From positions 229,888,467-229,952,466 of the forward strand of contig OX336388.2 of NCBI GenBank assembly GCA_946902985.2: a stretch of 64,000 bases of DNA. The letters are read 5' to 3'. The DNA is from Meconema thalassinum. Its lineage: Eukaryota; Arthropoda; Insecta; Orthoptera; Tettigoniidae. The notes under the pieces were generated by a model that worked only from the letters and a program-made list of their open reading frames with translations, did no database searches and was not told where the DNA came from. Both the position numbers and the translations under genes were made by a program. Of the stretch, positions 9,863 through 20,800 are shown piece after piece (within the stretch, counting starts at the first letter, position 1; every line of letters starts with the position of its first letter).

Positions 9863-10254
9863 ACTTCTAAATTTAAATTCCATTCCAAACTTGTATATTT
9901 TAGTTTGGGTTAAGACGAGCAGATGACCTCGTAGTTCCCCTCCTTAATACAACAATAACTAACTAACATGTTAAGGATGTAAAAAGTGCAGAAGCATTCC
10001 TCGTCCTAAAACCAAAACTGTCGCCGTTTCCTGAGCTAGCGGATTTTTTTTTAAATTCCTGTTTCTTCTAAATGAAATACCAAATCGTATTTACTAATCG
10101 TATTACACCTTATGTCAATAAATTGAATTAAATATACGAGTACATTAATTGATTATCCAAGTTATGGCCCTCTTCAGTAATAGTTTTTAAAAGAAACTAT
10201 TGTAATTGTGAGCAAAGTTTCGAAATAATATTACAGAGAGTTTGTTTTATATGC
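9863..10254. other. Dispersed-repeat tail and unassigned AT-rich DNA
   Basis: The piece gcagatgacctcgtagttcc followed by acaataactaac recurs at 45690-45732, so 9863-9965 is probably a small dispersed repeat. The remainder shows nothing. Confidence 0.45.
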
Positions 10255-10360
10255 GACGGGGACCCTCGCTAGCCCGCTCGCCCGCCGCGCGAGCCTGTCT
10301 CCCGCCAGGCACTTTGAGGTTATGCGGAGCCCGTGCGGTACTGAGTCATTGAGTATAGGA
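10255..10360. other. GC-rich, CpG-rich patch
   Basis: It stands out from the AT-rich surroundings (cccgctcgcccgccgcgcga). It precedes a transposase remnant and may be part of that element; no promoter motif can be assigned. Confidence 0.3.
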
Positions 10361-10362
10361 AT

Positions 10363-10767
10363 TTGTACTTAAATTTGTACTTCGATGTGATCCTTGACCA
10401 ATTTTTTGACGAACTGACTTACGGAGAGCGATTGTCAAATTATTTTCAACAAGATTCTGCCACTGCTCACATTGCCGAAGCATCCATGACAGAATTGCGT
10501 CGCATTTTCGGTACGAGGATTATAAGTCGGAACGTGTGGCCCCCGTGAGGCCAAGACTTATCACCATGTGACTTTTATTTGCGGGGGACGCTTAAATATA
10601 GAGTGTATGCGAGACACCCTAACACTATAAATGAGTTTAAAGGCTATATTACAGCTGAAATACAGTCAATCGGTGCTGAGGAACTTAAGAAAGTAAATGA
10701 CAATTTCATAAAGAGGTGCCAGCGATGTGTAGCAGTGAATGGCGAACATTTTCAGCACCAGTTGTGA
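10363..10767 (+). pseudogene. Transposase C-terminal remnant (Tc1/DUF4817-like)
   Basis: Two frames, 10363-10548 and 10579-10767, are separated by a stop or frame break near 10546. The first holds NYFQQDSATAHIAEASM, the usual FQQDGAxxH block around a catalytic aspartate with G replaced by S, and ISRNVWPP before the expected SPDLSP motif, which is damaged. The second holds PNTINEFKGYITAEIQSIG and RCVAVNGEHFQHQL, the normal end of these transposases. The N-terminal domains are absent. Confidence 0.75.
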
Positions 10768-10804
10768 ACTAGGTAAGTACAGGCATAGATGAACTTGTAG
10801 TAAT

Positions 10805-11246
10805 GCCCTTTATCTTCTTCTTCTTCTCCTTATTCTTCTACGCGATCAGGCCCAGTGGACCGCGCGCTGCTACAAGTTTCCTTCTCCATCATCTCCTATC
10901 CATAGCTGCCATCCGCCAACTGTCGACGCGTATCGCTGCCTGTTGCAGATCTTCATGGAGTCCATCACTCCACCGCTTCCTTGGTCTCCCTGGTGGTCGG
11001 TCTTCTTCCTGTGGGGATGAAATCCAGTAGCTTCCGTGGCCATCGGTGGTCTTCCATCCGGGCTACATGTCCAGCCCACTGCAGTCTTCTGGTTTTGATG
11101 GTTCCAGCTATGTTGGCATCATGATACAGGTATTCTACTTCATGATTGTGTCTAATCCTCCATTCAGCCGTGTGTACATCCCTCATCGGTCCGAAGATCT
11201 TCCGAAGAACTTTTCTTTCAAAACCGAGTAGTTTAATGAAAGTCCT
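10805..11246 (-). pseudogene. LINE C-terminal remnant
   Basis: Minus-strand frames include TIKTRRLQWAGHVARMEDH followed by a basic, proline-rich GRRPTTRETK stretch. This is the LAWAGHVxRM...GRRPxGRP pattern common after the RT domain of insect LINEs. A (CTT)n run at 10811-10826 is probably the 3' simple-repeat tail. The core RT is missing. Confidence 0.65.
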
Positions 11247-11519
11247 GTTTTCGGATACTCACATAATGCCCTTTATCACCGTATAAAATTTCAGGGTGAT
11301 ATCGGTAATATTTTCGGAGATATAGAATGCCGGTGAAATATTTCCCTCAGCTACCATGTTTGATTGGTGAGACGTAATAGAATTTGAAGGACACAATCGG
11401 GGTTGGCCCAAATGGTGCTATGTTCTTACCGAATTTCATTGAAATCGCTCCAGCCGTTTAGAAGCCATTAGGAGGGAACAATACATACGCACACACACGG
11501 ACAAAAGGTGATCTCATAA
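11247..11519 (-). repeat. Hairpin-family (Helentron-like) fragment
   Basis: It matches the end of copies at 36146 and 38880, including tttcagggtgatatcggtaa, cagccgtttagaag and ggacaaaaggtgatctcata. It ends exactly where a LINE fragment starts, so one interrupted the other. Confidence 0.65.
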
Positions 11520-12798
11520 GCAGGAACGGATAAGTGGTCGGTGTTGGATCGCAACTGTTTCGTAAGGGACGAATTTAGTGTCCAACACGTCTTTAAGGTA
11601 TTTGCGCCTTACCAGAAGAGGATACGTGCTATCACCCAGCTGACCAAAAACCAAGCTGGATTTGTGAAAAATTGCAGCACAACAGATGCAATCCACGCCA
11701 CACGGCTTTTAGTTGAAAAGCATCGTGAAAAGAATAAGCCGTTGTACCTTGCTTTCTTAGATCTCGAAAAGGCTTTTGATCGTGTGCCGCATGACTTGAT
11801 CTGGTTGACTCTCCGACAACATGGCATCCCAGAGTACCTTGTCAACTGGTACAGTTGCTCTACGCGGAGCCAAGAAGTTACGTCCAAGCCGCCGCAGTAG
11901 CGTCGGAAAACTTCCATGTAACAGTTGGTGTTCATCAAGGTTCGGACCTGTCACCATTTGCTGTTCATTATGTTCAAGGACACGTTTACTGCAGATCTAC
12001 AACATCCGTTACCTTGGACTATTCTTTACGCTGATGACGTTATGTTGGTCGTTCAAAACAAGCTGGATCTCCAACATCAAGTTCAGGAATGGAGTGATCG
12101 TTTAAGTCAATATGGCCTGTGGCTTAACAAAGCTAAAACAAAATATATGACAATGGATACTGGAGAAATCGGAACAACCCAAGTCGCCGGCGATGATCTG
12201 ACTCGAACGACAAAATTTAAGTATCTTGGTTCTACGATAACTGTTGAAGGTCGTCTCACCGAGGAGGTCAACATAAGAATTAATGCTGCGTGGATGAAGT
12301 GGCGAACAACGACAGGTGTCATGTGCGATCGCCAGATGAAAGACCAACCAAAATCGAAGATTTACTGCACTGTAATTCGTCCCGTAGCGCTTTATAGTAC
12401 CGAATGTTGGCCGACCACGAAGGAATCAGAACGTCGGCTAAGTGCCATGGAGACCAAGATGCTTAGATGGACAGCTGGCATTACTAGGTTGGATCACATC
12501 CCCAATCAAAGAATAAGGGAACGATTTGGTATCGCAGCAATCAGTAACAAAATGCGTGAGGATAGTCTGCGATGGTTTAGGCATGTGCTACGGTCAGGAG
12601 CGGACACCTTTGCAAAACAGGGCTACACACTGGAGGTCGCCGGGAAAACGTTGGGCCGATACACTGCACAGGGATCCGAAAAGCGTCAACCTACATCCGG
12701 ACTTGGCCTATGACCGAGTTAAGTGGAGACAGCGGATTCAAATAGCGGACCCTGCCACGAGGCGGGACAAACGCTAAAGCAAAAGAAGAAGAAGAAGG
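11520..12798 (+). pseudogene. RTE-like LINE, 5'-truncated reverse transcriptase
   Basis: Contains NQAGFVKNCSTTDAIHATRL, then YLAFLDLEKAFDRVPHDLIW with the first catalytic aspartate, and TILYADDVMLV with the YADD pair. C-terminal parts follow: FKYLGSTITVEGRLTEEVN and MLRWTAGITRLDHIPNQRI. The frame is broken around 11895 and near 12600. A (GAA)n tail at about 12783-12797 ends the copy. This is a different LINE lineage from copies A to E and looks BovB/RTE-like in its ending; the clade is inferred. Confidence 0.75.
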
Positions 12799-13075
12799 TA
12801 TCTAAACAGTTGGTGATTGTATATTACTATAAAACAAACTAAAATAATTGTTTTCCTTTAAAGATATCTTGTGATGATCAATGGGGTGTGCGGAGTGAAG
12901 CAAAGCATGGGATATGTAGGCTTTTGAATATATCTTCCTGCTCCAATGAAAAGTTTGAAAAGATATGGAAATGTTAATGATCCTTAACAAAAAATACTGT
13001 TCTGCCGTAATCTATGGTGATGAAGTCGGATTTTGTCAAATGTTACTTTTTGTGTTGGTATTCATTTGTAAATTA
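12799..13075. other. Unassigned AT-rich sequence
   Basis: Nothing recognisable. It ends at the TA flank of a mariner derivative. Confidence 0.4.
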
Positions 13076-13077
13076 TA

Positions 13078-13891
13078 AGGTGCGTTCAAAAAGTAACGAG
13101 CCGGAGGCTGGAATGCGCAAACCGGTGACGACATATGCTATTCGTGGCGTGTGTAACGAGGTGTGGTTCCGACCAGAGCGTGGAAGGTCACAGCCCGTCG
13201 CTAGAGGGCACGCGTGCACGTCACGTGACGATACAAAGCGAGCAGCAGCATGCATCAATCGTCCTACGCTGCCAGTTCGCATTGCAAACAGTGACATGGA
13301 GGCGTCAATCGAAGAGCAAAGAGGTGTTGTTCGGTTTCTGACAGCGAAAGGAGTAGGGGGAACGGACATTCATCGCCGAATGTCACAAGTGTACTGCGAA
13401 CACTGCATGTCGCTTGCAAGGGTCAAGGCGTAGCACAAGCGCTTCAGGGAATGACGGGTGTCCTTAGCCGATGATGCTCGGTCTGGGGCACCCCCTGCAT
13501 TACCGATGACAACGTCCAGCTGGTTGATGCACTCATTACCCAGGACTGCCGAGTGACAGTGAACGCCATAGCCGCCGTGGTCGGATTGAGCGTCGGAAGT
13601 GTGCACACCATCATGAAGGAACGACTGCACTTGCGGAAAGTGTGTGCCCAATGGGTGCCCCACAGTCTTCAACCACACCAGGAAGCATGTCGAATGGCCT
13701 ACTATCTTGGTCTTGGTTGGACGATTGATGCATGCTGCTGCTCGTTTTGTATCGTCACGTGACGTGCACGCGTGCACTTTAGCGACGGGCTGTGACCTTC
13801 CTCGCTCTGGTCGGAACCACACCACGATTAGCCGATGTTGTCACCGGTTTGCGCATTCCAGCCTCCGGCTCGTTACTTTATGAACGCACCT
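13078..13891. mobile_element. mariner-type deletion derivative with long inverted ends
   Basis: TA flanks both ends (13076-13077 and 13892-13893). The ends start AGGTGCGTTCA and stay inverted-complementary for roughly 170 bp (about 13078-13250 and 13724-13891), including gtcacgtgac and the gcatgctgctgctcg block. The interior encodes only the DNA-binding part of a mariner transposase, and the DDE catalytic half is deleted. It would need a transposase in trans. Confidence 0.8.
13294..13690 (+). pseudogene. mariner transposase N-terminal HTH remnant
   Basis: A start at 13294 gives MEASIEEQRGVVRFL, then VYCEHCMSLARVKA before a stop near 13431. Shifted frames then show the typical HKRFREGR and SLADDARSG linker and a second HTH with TVNAIAAVVGLSVGSVHTIM (in frame around 13553). 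This is the first third of a Mos1/mariner-type protein. Several frameshifts and the missing catalytic region make it a pseudogene. Confidence 0.75.
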
Positions 13892-13893
13892 TA

Positions 13894-14021
13894 TATTTGT
13901 AGGTTCTGCAACTTATTTTTAAGTACATGCTGCGATTTATTAATCTTACTGAGAAGGATTTTTGTATTAGGCTATTGGGAAATCACGTGTGTCAGGTGAT
14001 GGTTACAATAAACAATACCCT
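13894..14021. other. Unassigned spacer
   Basis: Short AT-rich spacer between the mariner derivative and a SINE. Confidence 0.4.
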
Positions 14022-14038
14022 CGCCCTAATCTCTGGTT

Positions 14039-14549
14039 GGTTCCTCAGTTTAGGGGCTGCGACAACGCGGTCATGTAGCCCCGTGTACTTAGGGTGTGTG
14101 TAGAATCTGTCTGATAGCCGATGTTAATTGTGATGACTTATGACTGTATTAGAGTGTGTTATCTGATTTTTAATTCAAGTAAGGACTGCAACTTTGAATT
14201 TTTCAAATAGTTCCTACTTTTGCCGCCAAACGCCACCGTCAACGACTACTAGGCCTAGTTCAGAACTTAGCTACTAGTCGCCACCGCAGTCGGCTCTTGG
14301 CAACGAACGTAGAAACCTGAGAGCGTTCTTTACATTCCTAACCTATACAATTTAGCTTCACACAGGTGTAATTAGTGGAAGGTTCTTTAAAATGCCATAA
14401 ATCTTTGACATGGAACCGCCGGCTTTACTTCCCCTACGAAGGAAGGCATACTGAGGGATTTTAACGCTCTTAGAAAATCCGACGGCTTCGGCCGGGTTTG
14501 AACCCGCTATCTTGGGCATAGAAGCTCAGCATGCTACCAATTACGCCAC
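14039..14549 (-). repeat. SINE family A, long copy with target duplications
   Basis: The reverse complement starts at the tRNA-like end near 14549, with a B-box-like gggttcaaacccgg around 14500. The far end holds ttggttcctcagtttagggg. Imperfect 17 bp duplications flank it (14022-14038 and 14550-14566, around aatctctgg, two mismatches). It belongs with 56762-57118. Transcription by Pol III from the tRNA-like head is inferred from the family type. Confidence 0.75.
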
Positions 14550-14566
14550 CGCCCCAATCTCTGGCT

Positions 14567-15730
14567 AACCAAGATTTGGAACATTCTAAACCAATATCAC
14601 AATATTATAACTTGACAAAGTCGTAAGAGAGAAAAGAGTTTTTTCATGGAATTAAACAAGACAGATGTTACGTCACTCATGTGTTTGCGATTCGACTTTG
14701 TAGCCCTTCTGTACATCACAACCCCTTCTCCGAAAACCCCACCGTTATTAAAGATCAATAATTTATGTAAATGGGCTTCTCTTATTCTACCCTTACCTCC
14801 CTAACCACCCCCCCCCCCCCCTCTCCTTCCCCGCCAATCTCACTCGCCTGCCAATCCAATCCTCTATCCTTTTTGCTTTTCACGTCCAGAAAGTTTGCTG
14901 CACTCACAACAAGCAGGCAGGCTGCCTGGATTACGTCTTCGGTGAACAAGAGAAATCATATTTTAAGAAAAAAGGTGATGGTAGTGTGGGAGGAGGAATT
15001 GGAAATGGGAGGAGATGAAGGTAAGGAAGTAGAGAGAGAGAGTTTGAAGCTTCAGTAAATTGACGCCAGAACTGATGACAGACAAATGAGAAACGTCTCA
15101 CGCAGAAGAGCCATTGATTGCCTTTGATCACTTTGAATAGATCTCTCAAGGCTCTGTAGAAAAGAGAGGGAGGTAGTGTATATACATCACTTCTGTTTTA
15201 ATTGAAGGGAAATGAATCGAAGAGCAATTTCTGGTGAGCAAAGAAGAAAAGAAACAAGAACTCAAAACCATCTGGCAAGAAGAACTGAAGACTTGATCAC
15301 AATGCTCATCACCCAGAGATAAAAGTAGATCTCGCCATTGTTCCCAGCTATTTGTCCCACCAATCATTCTTGGTAAGAAATTGAGACTGTGTTGCCTTTC
15401 AGCTTCCATTCTAGTCTACACCTCTAGCCACCTTCATGATCCCCTATTGTCAGTTAGCACTGCATCCTCATCTGCTTCTCCACCTCTCACTTTGAATTTG
15501 TTCATCACTGAATCTAGGTTTGCCTCTGCTTCCCTTGCCCTCGACAGCGCAGCTCACTAACATCTTAGGTAATCTCTCCTCCCTCATTCTCTATAGAAAA
15601 TGATGAGGGCAACATCTTGGTCATGTGTCCGTCGCTGAAGAAAATAAACAATAATCTTTTAACAGCAAAATTGAGGGAAAGCCATATCCTCTAAATCACT
15701 GATCTATACATAGTATAAAATTAAGTCCTA
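14567..15730. other. Unassigned region with low-complexity patches
   Basis: It contains a C homopolymer near 14808-14821 and purine-rich stretches (14985-15050). Frames here are compositionally biased and show no domain. No gene is supported. Confidence 0.45.
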
Positions 15731-15990
15731 GGTTTTGTCTGTCTGTTTCTCTGTATGTCTTTCTGCCGGTATGTATCTGTTTCTCTTTATCTATCTTTCT
15801 GTTTGTTTGTCTGTATTTTCTGTTCATCTGTTGTTTGTCTTTTTCGCTGGCTGTCTGTTCATCGGTCTGCCTTTCTAATTCTCAGTCGGTCTGGCTGTAT
15901 ATTTTTCTTTCTGTTTGTTTTTGTCTGTATTTCCCTTTATGTATTGTTTGTCTGTTTGTTAGTCTTTCTGTTTGTATGTCTGTCTGTTAG
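15731..15990 (+). repeat. Degenerate (TCTG/TTTG)n pyrimidine-rich repeat
   Basis: Roughly 260 bp dominated by tctgt, tttgt and tttct words. The frame over it translates to repeated C, F, V, S and L and is a composition artefact. Confidence 0.75.
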
Positions 15991-16273
15991 ACTGGGCTAA
16001 TTTCAATAACTACTAGAAGGAATTTTGACGTAGTTTTCACCATTCTTTAAAGCGCTTTTTGACAAAGGTTTGTATTTGTAGAATCGTTCATCTATCACCG
16101 AAGGAAGCCAAGCAAGTACGATTTAAGTGAAGCAAGTCCAATAAAGGAATCCAACGTATGTGCGACTTTTCAGCGAACACTCCCTAAACTGTTAAAGATA
16201 TATCAATAGTTGATCAATATTCAGCGTACAACGTTCCACAAAAATCTCCTGGACAGCGTTTATCTCTTAAATA
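15991..16273. other. Unassigned spacer
   Basis: No recognised feature before the TA-flanked end of the next DNA element. Confidence 0.4.
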
Positions 16274-16531
16274 CAGGGTGCCATGGAAAGTTCACCGCAG
16301 CAACTACGTGCATCAGCAGTTAAGTTGGCAGCACGGTGTCTTTGACAGGACAGCCGTACATTTAAAGCCACACGTGTGGGTTGTGGGGTGGTGAAATCGT
16401 CAGTGTGTATTGTAGTAAGAGAGCGTTCAGATTGATTATTGTAAGAGTGCAACAGTATAAGGCGGTAATGTTTACTTTCGAGGAAAGAGATTTTTTGGTG
16501 GAATACGTTTTTCGCGAAGGCGATCGGTTTG
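16274..16531 (+). mobile_element. 5' end of a DUF4817 transposon, truncated by a LINE
   Basis: TA at 16272-16273 precedes cagggtgccatggaaag, an ACAGGGTG-type terminus. After an untranslated stretch the ATG at 16468 opens MFTFEERDFLVEYVFREG, the characteristic beginning of DUF4817 transposases. The frame stops making sense at about 16531, where the ttg-repeat tail of LINE copy B begins, so the LINE inserted into or replaced the rest. Confidence 0.7.
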
Positions 16532-16846
16532 TTGCTGTTGTTGTTTGAGTCTTCAGCCTTTTGACTGGTTTGATGCAGAGCTCCATTCCTCCCTGTCCTG
16601 AGCCAATCGTTTCATCTCTACATAGTTACCACATCCTACATCCGAGGCAATCTCTTTAACATATTCTAACCTCGGTCTACCCCTACAGTTCTTGTCCTCG
16701 ACCCTTCCTTCCATAACTAAGCTTGCTATTCCTGGGTGTCTTAGTATGTTTCCTACCAACCTATCTCTTCACTTCATTAGCAGTCGCCAGAATCATATCT
16801 CCCCTCCCACTCGTCTTAATACCTCTTCGTTTGTCACCCTATCTAC
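16532..16846 (-). pseudogene. RTE-like LINE copy B, C-terminal end (part 1)
   Basis: The minus-strand frame contains GIASLVMEGRVEDKNCRG and RPRLEYVKEIASDVGCG, the same C-terminus as copies A and C, with the ttg microsatellite tail at its low-coordinate end. It is cut at 16846 by the Gypsy element and continues at 31447. Confidence 0.85.
16843..16846 (+). repeat. Target-site duplication ctac, left
   Basis: ctac is repeated at 31447-31450. The uninterrupted LINE copy C (around 32112-32126) reads ccctatctacccatctg, with the bases once, which fixes the insertion site. Confidence 0.9.
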
Positions 16847-19800
16847 TGTACCCATGTGAGTAATCTCGATGGAAAATATGCTTCTGCCTCCAGCTAGCAT
16901 CAGGACTCAGGCGTGTACCGTTCTCCCATTGAGCAGTTGCATATTTTGGATTTGAGGCTAAAAGGTATCAACTCTACAATGATAAGGCACAACTCTACTC
17001 TAGAGACTTTAATTCAGTAAAACTCATGGCTTCAAACAAATAATGAGAACACAAATCCCATAAACAATACACAAACAAACAAAGTTACCCCCACAATCCA
17101 TTAATTATTTACATAGTTGAACAAATTAAATCCATATCACTATTCAATCTTTTACCATTATGTGGACTTTAAACTTTACTCAAGTGCACTGATGCACATG
17201 TAATGTTTCACAAAACTGAACTATTACATTCATGTCACCTAATGTGACTTCTTTATATTCACAAAGTTACTTGTATCCTACAATACATCTTAATTTACAT
17301 CATGCGTACTATCTGTGTTACATCTCTCTCTCCCACCAAATGCTTTCATGCATTATCCAACTCATGGTTTTCACTACGATCTACTTGCAACACCACAATT
17401 ACGTAAGTTTACCCCTCCACTCCCTTATTTTTTATAGTTTCACTGCATGTCATTGTGATTTCACTAAATAATTTCTGTTATCGTTGTGTCGGATAGTATA
17501 CTATTACGCTACCCTTACGAGCGTACCCTGTGGCAACGAGTAACCACCTTCATTAACTAGGTGTCAGTGACAGTAACAAATACAACATCCAACTATTCGT
17601 TAGATTGCTAAATTTTTATATCATCAGGGAAATCTATGATTAGCAATGTGTTTCTAAACCAAACACATTTATTACACATTATAACAATTCTTCCTTTTCA
17701 TTACAAGCAAGGTCTTAAATCTGTCCGCTCAAGAACGCGAACCTTCACAGTTAGTTTAGTAACCCCAGCCCCTTGGACTGCCTGCACACAATGGACCGGG
17801 TAGGGTCGTTCACGGCTGTAAACCGCCCCTTGTCTCCCCGTTTCCTGGACTTTTACCTCCCAAGCAGTATTACAACTTTGAATATAACATTGTGGTCACA
17901 ATGATCCACGTGATCCCATATGATCTAAACTGGATTATTATGCAATGGTTCTGGGTGAGCTTGAATATTTAATCCTATCCTTAGGACATTAATAACGGCC
18001 TCAACCGGTCCGTATCACAAAATAAAGGCACGAGATTCATAGAACACAGGTCTAGTGGTTAGCCGGTATCTCAAATAAAATATTACGGTCAGTCAACAGC
18101 TGCCGCCAATGATTCGCTTCAACGAGCCGAATCACTCAACAATAAGTTCTCGGGGAGTCAGGTATAGCGTCGAGGTGTCCAATGTTCTCCCCGCGCTTAC
18201 CACGGGATTCGGACCCGGAACATTTCATATCCAACATCGGAGAAGGGTATACACTAAATACTCTCCGGCATAAATTAATATCTCTGTACGCTCAAGCTGT
18301 ACGAGATTTCACACGTCGATTAGATCACCTGGCCCCTTACCTGTCCATGATCTCGCCTTATAATAAAGAGAACTCTAACTGTACTCTACGAGCTTAATCA
18401 AGCCACAAATTCAATTCACTGTCAAGCTCCAACATTCCCGTGCACAATTGTATTCCCATTAATACAATCTATTTAATATTAACTCTTTTCTTTTCCCTTA
18501 ATGTAATCTACTGCTTGGCTAGATAAATAATCCAATTAGCGTAAATACTTCTTGCTTAAAACCTTTCATCCTGATGTATTCAATTATACCGTTTATCATC
18601 ATTATAATAATTATTATTATTATTACTGACATAAATTATCCTTCCGACACAACGTAACTGCTTCAATGATCGAACATTCGCGTTCGTCACGTTAAGTTTC
18701 ACATAACTGAATTGCCATTACTTATTAGTAGCATTAATAGTGGTAACGATTAATCCACTCTCTGATGTATTCAACATCTTAACTTGACTGAAATCAAACA
18801 ATAAACATATGAGGATATGCCTCCTAATATTGATTCTTACTGGCATATTTTATACTTCCGAAATCACATTACATGCAGTGACTATCCTTCTATAGTAACA
18901 TGATTTGTGGGGAACTTACGTCGGCTTTATCCAGGTGGCTCCAACCACCATATTCCAGTTCCACCTGCCATCGGCTTACTTAGTGACACATTGCCATCTT
19001 GCAAATACACATATTATATGACATTTGATTTATAAACACACGACACTTTTCCATTTTTATAGTGAAGATAATGCTTCCAAAACACATGACACTTTTCCAT
19101 TTTTATAATGAAGCTAATGCTTCCAAAACACATAACACTATATAACACTGGTTATATTATGACTTTAAGAGATATTTACATAACATCGGTGCACAAACAC
19201 ACGTTACACTTTAATTCCTGATTGGTTGACATTCCCTAGCATGTATCGAAAGTACAGGTGCGGACGGCCCCTCCTTCGGTCCTACCCCTTCCTGATTGAA
19301 TCTCCCGATCATCTGCTCACGGATTCACCAACAGTTTCTCGAGCATCCCTTGATAATCTTCCTAATATTGCAGCGATATGCTTACATCTCGTCATGAACG
19401 CTACTTACTGGTATACTCCAAATATGTATAACCAATCACTATACTTGACTGCGCTCAACATTGTACATTGTATTTACATGAATTATCACTTTTCACAGTC
19501 CTGCCTAGTATATCACACGTCACTTAAGAAAACATTATATAACAGTCTTACTGCACGGCTTCCCACATTGAAGTACGAGCATCCTCTCCTAACTTCGGTA
19601 ATATGCATTTCGCATAATCAAGTTTGTTAATTACCGACTTCATTCTTAGTTCATGACCATGCATGAATATATTCTCACATGTGTGTTACATTGCACAGCT
19701 AACATGCTGATTACCAGTGAAATGTTTAAGTCTTTGTGTGCGCCTGGGCGCTCCGTGTCCTTTTCAACTGCGACTGCTTCAAAACAACTCTCCCCCCGAC

Positions 19801-20715
19801 TGGGTCTAAAACTGTCACGAACTGTAAGTTTCAACTGTACTGCGGTCAACTGTTAAAAACTGTTCGCTTCGACTGGGTCCACCCTCTTATATCTGTTTCA
19901 CACAAAAAGTAGGGCAAGGATTCCCGCGATAAATCAGCTCCTCTCCTAGGGTGATTCTGAACTTGGAATAATATCCATATTGTTCCTTTTTCTTCGCTGG
20001 TCACAAAAATGTTTGTGTGTTCGAGGATCGATCGGCCACTTAATTTATATTAATTATCTTATCCATGGCTTGGGGACGCTACTTCACTGGGAATCCCTGG
20101 CAACATCCTCAAGTCCATCCGCGAACACCCATAGTCCTGTAACATTACGCACTGCATTAAACATGCCTTGATTTCGCCGTTTTATGGCTCTAAAATTAGC
20201 CTCCTGGCTAAAGATTCATCTGTGCGCAACTCTCATGTCATTGCATTGCTCCAATCATGAGTAATCAATGATTTTCCTTGGGATCTTCCCGTTCCATTCT
20301 CAAGTCTATTCTCAAACGGGGAAGAACCTGGTCATTATTTAACCTCCCGACCCCTTGCAGACGACTTATCTGGGTCAGCAAGATTGACGTGGCGCCACGG
20401 GCCTCCTCCCACAATTCTGGGGCTATTTGCTAAACGTCAAACGTTGAAACTCCTGTGTTTCAAATCCAGCATAGCCTACTTCATGTAGTCCAAATAATGC
20501 TATCTTCCACTATTTTCCTGCATTATTTCACTAAATAATGTCAGTAACAACTGATATCACATCAGTAATTAAATATATAATTTCTTCTAGGGGTTCTTAC
20601 AATGAAATACCCTCAACAGATCTCGTGTTCGTTCCCTGGTTGAACCTTCATTCAGAGCTCAACTTATCTCCGAGATCCACGTTCGAGACCAGTCAGCATG
20701 ACCACCTCGGGTTCA
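16847..20715 (-). repeat. 3' LTR of the Gypsy element (3869 bp)
   Basis: The 3' LTR in element orientation. It aligns to 27627-31446 throughout. It is about 49 bp longer, mainly because a 46 bp segment is tandemly duplicated here (19042-19087 and 19088-19133) and single in the other LTR. Several short frames exist, such as 19226-19630, but none resembles a known protein and none keeps its end across the pair. A TATA-like motif lies at 19886-19893 on the minus strand. Confidence 0.93.
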
Positions 20716-20727
20716 TATTCCCCTTGC
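20716..20727 (-). promoter_or_regulatory. Polypurine tract of the Gypsy element
   Basis: Read on the minus strand, gcaaggggaata directly precedes the 3' LTR (tgaaccc). It has the right position and purine richness to prime plus-strand synthesis. Confidence 0.65.
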
Positions 20728-20800
20728 AAAACTTATAAAAGTCAATTGCAAGTGACTTTATGTAAGTAACCAGCTGACTGTCCGACTGTCTATGTTTACA

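Noticed and set aside
15755..16000. 81-codon frame resembling a membrane protein
   Set aside because: It is a translation of a (TCTG/TTTG)n repeat.
19226..19630. 134-codon frame in the left Gypsy LTR as a possible accessory gene
   Set aside because: The other LTR copy (29958-30302) has a different C-terminus after an indel, and no domain is recognisable. It is also antisense to the element.
16847..20715. Treating the two 3.8 kb repeats as a segmental duplication
   Set aside because: They are bounded by TG/CA, flank a gag-pol interior with PPT, and carry a 4 bp duplication of a LINE target, so they are LTRs.
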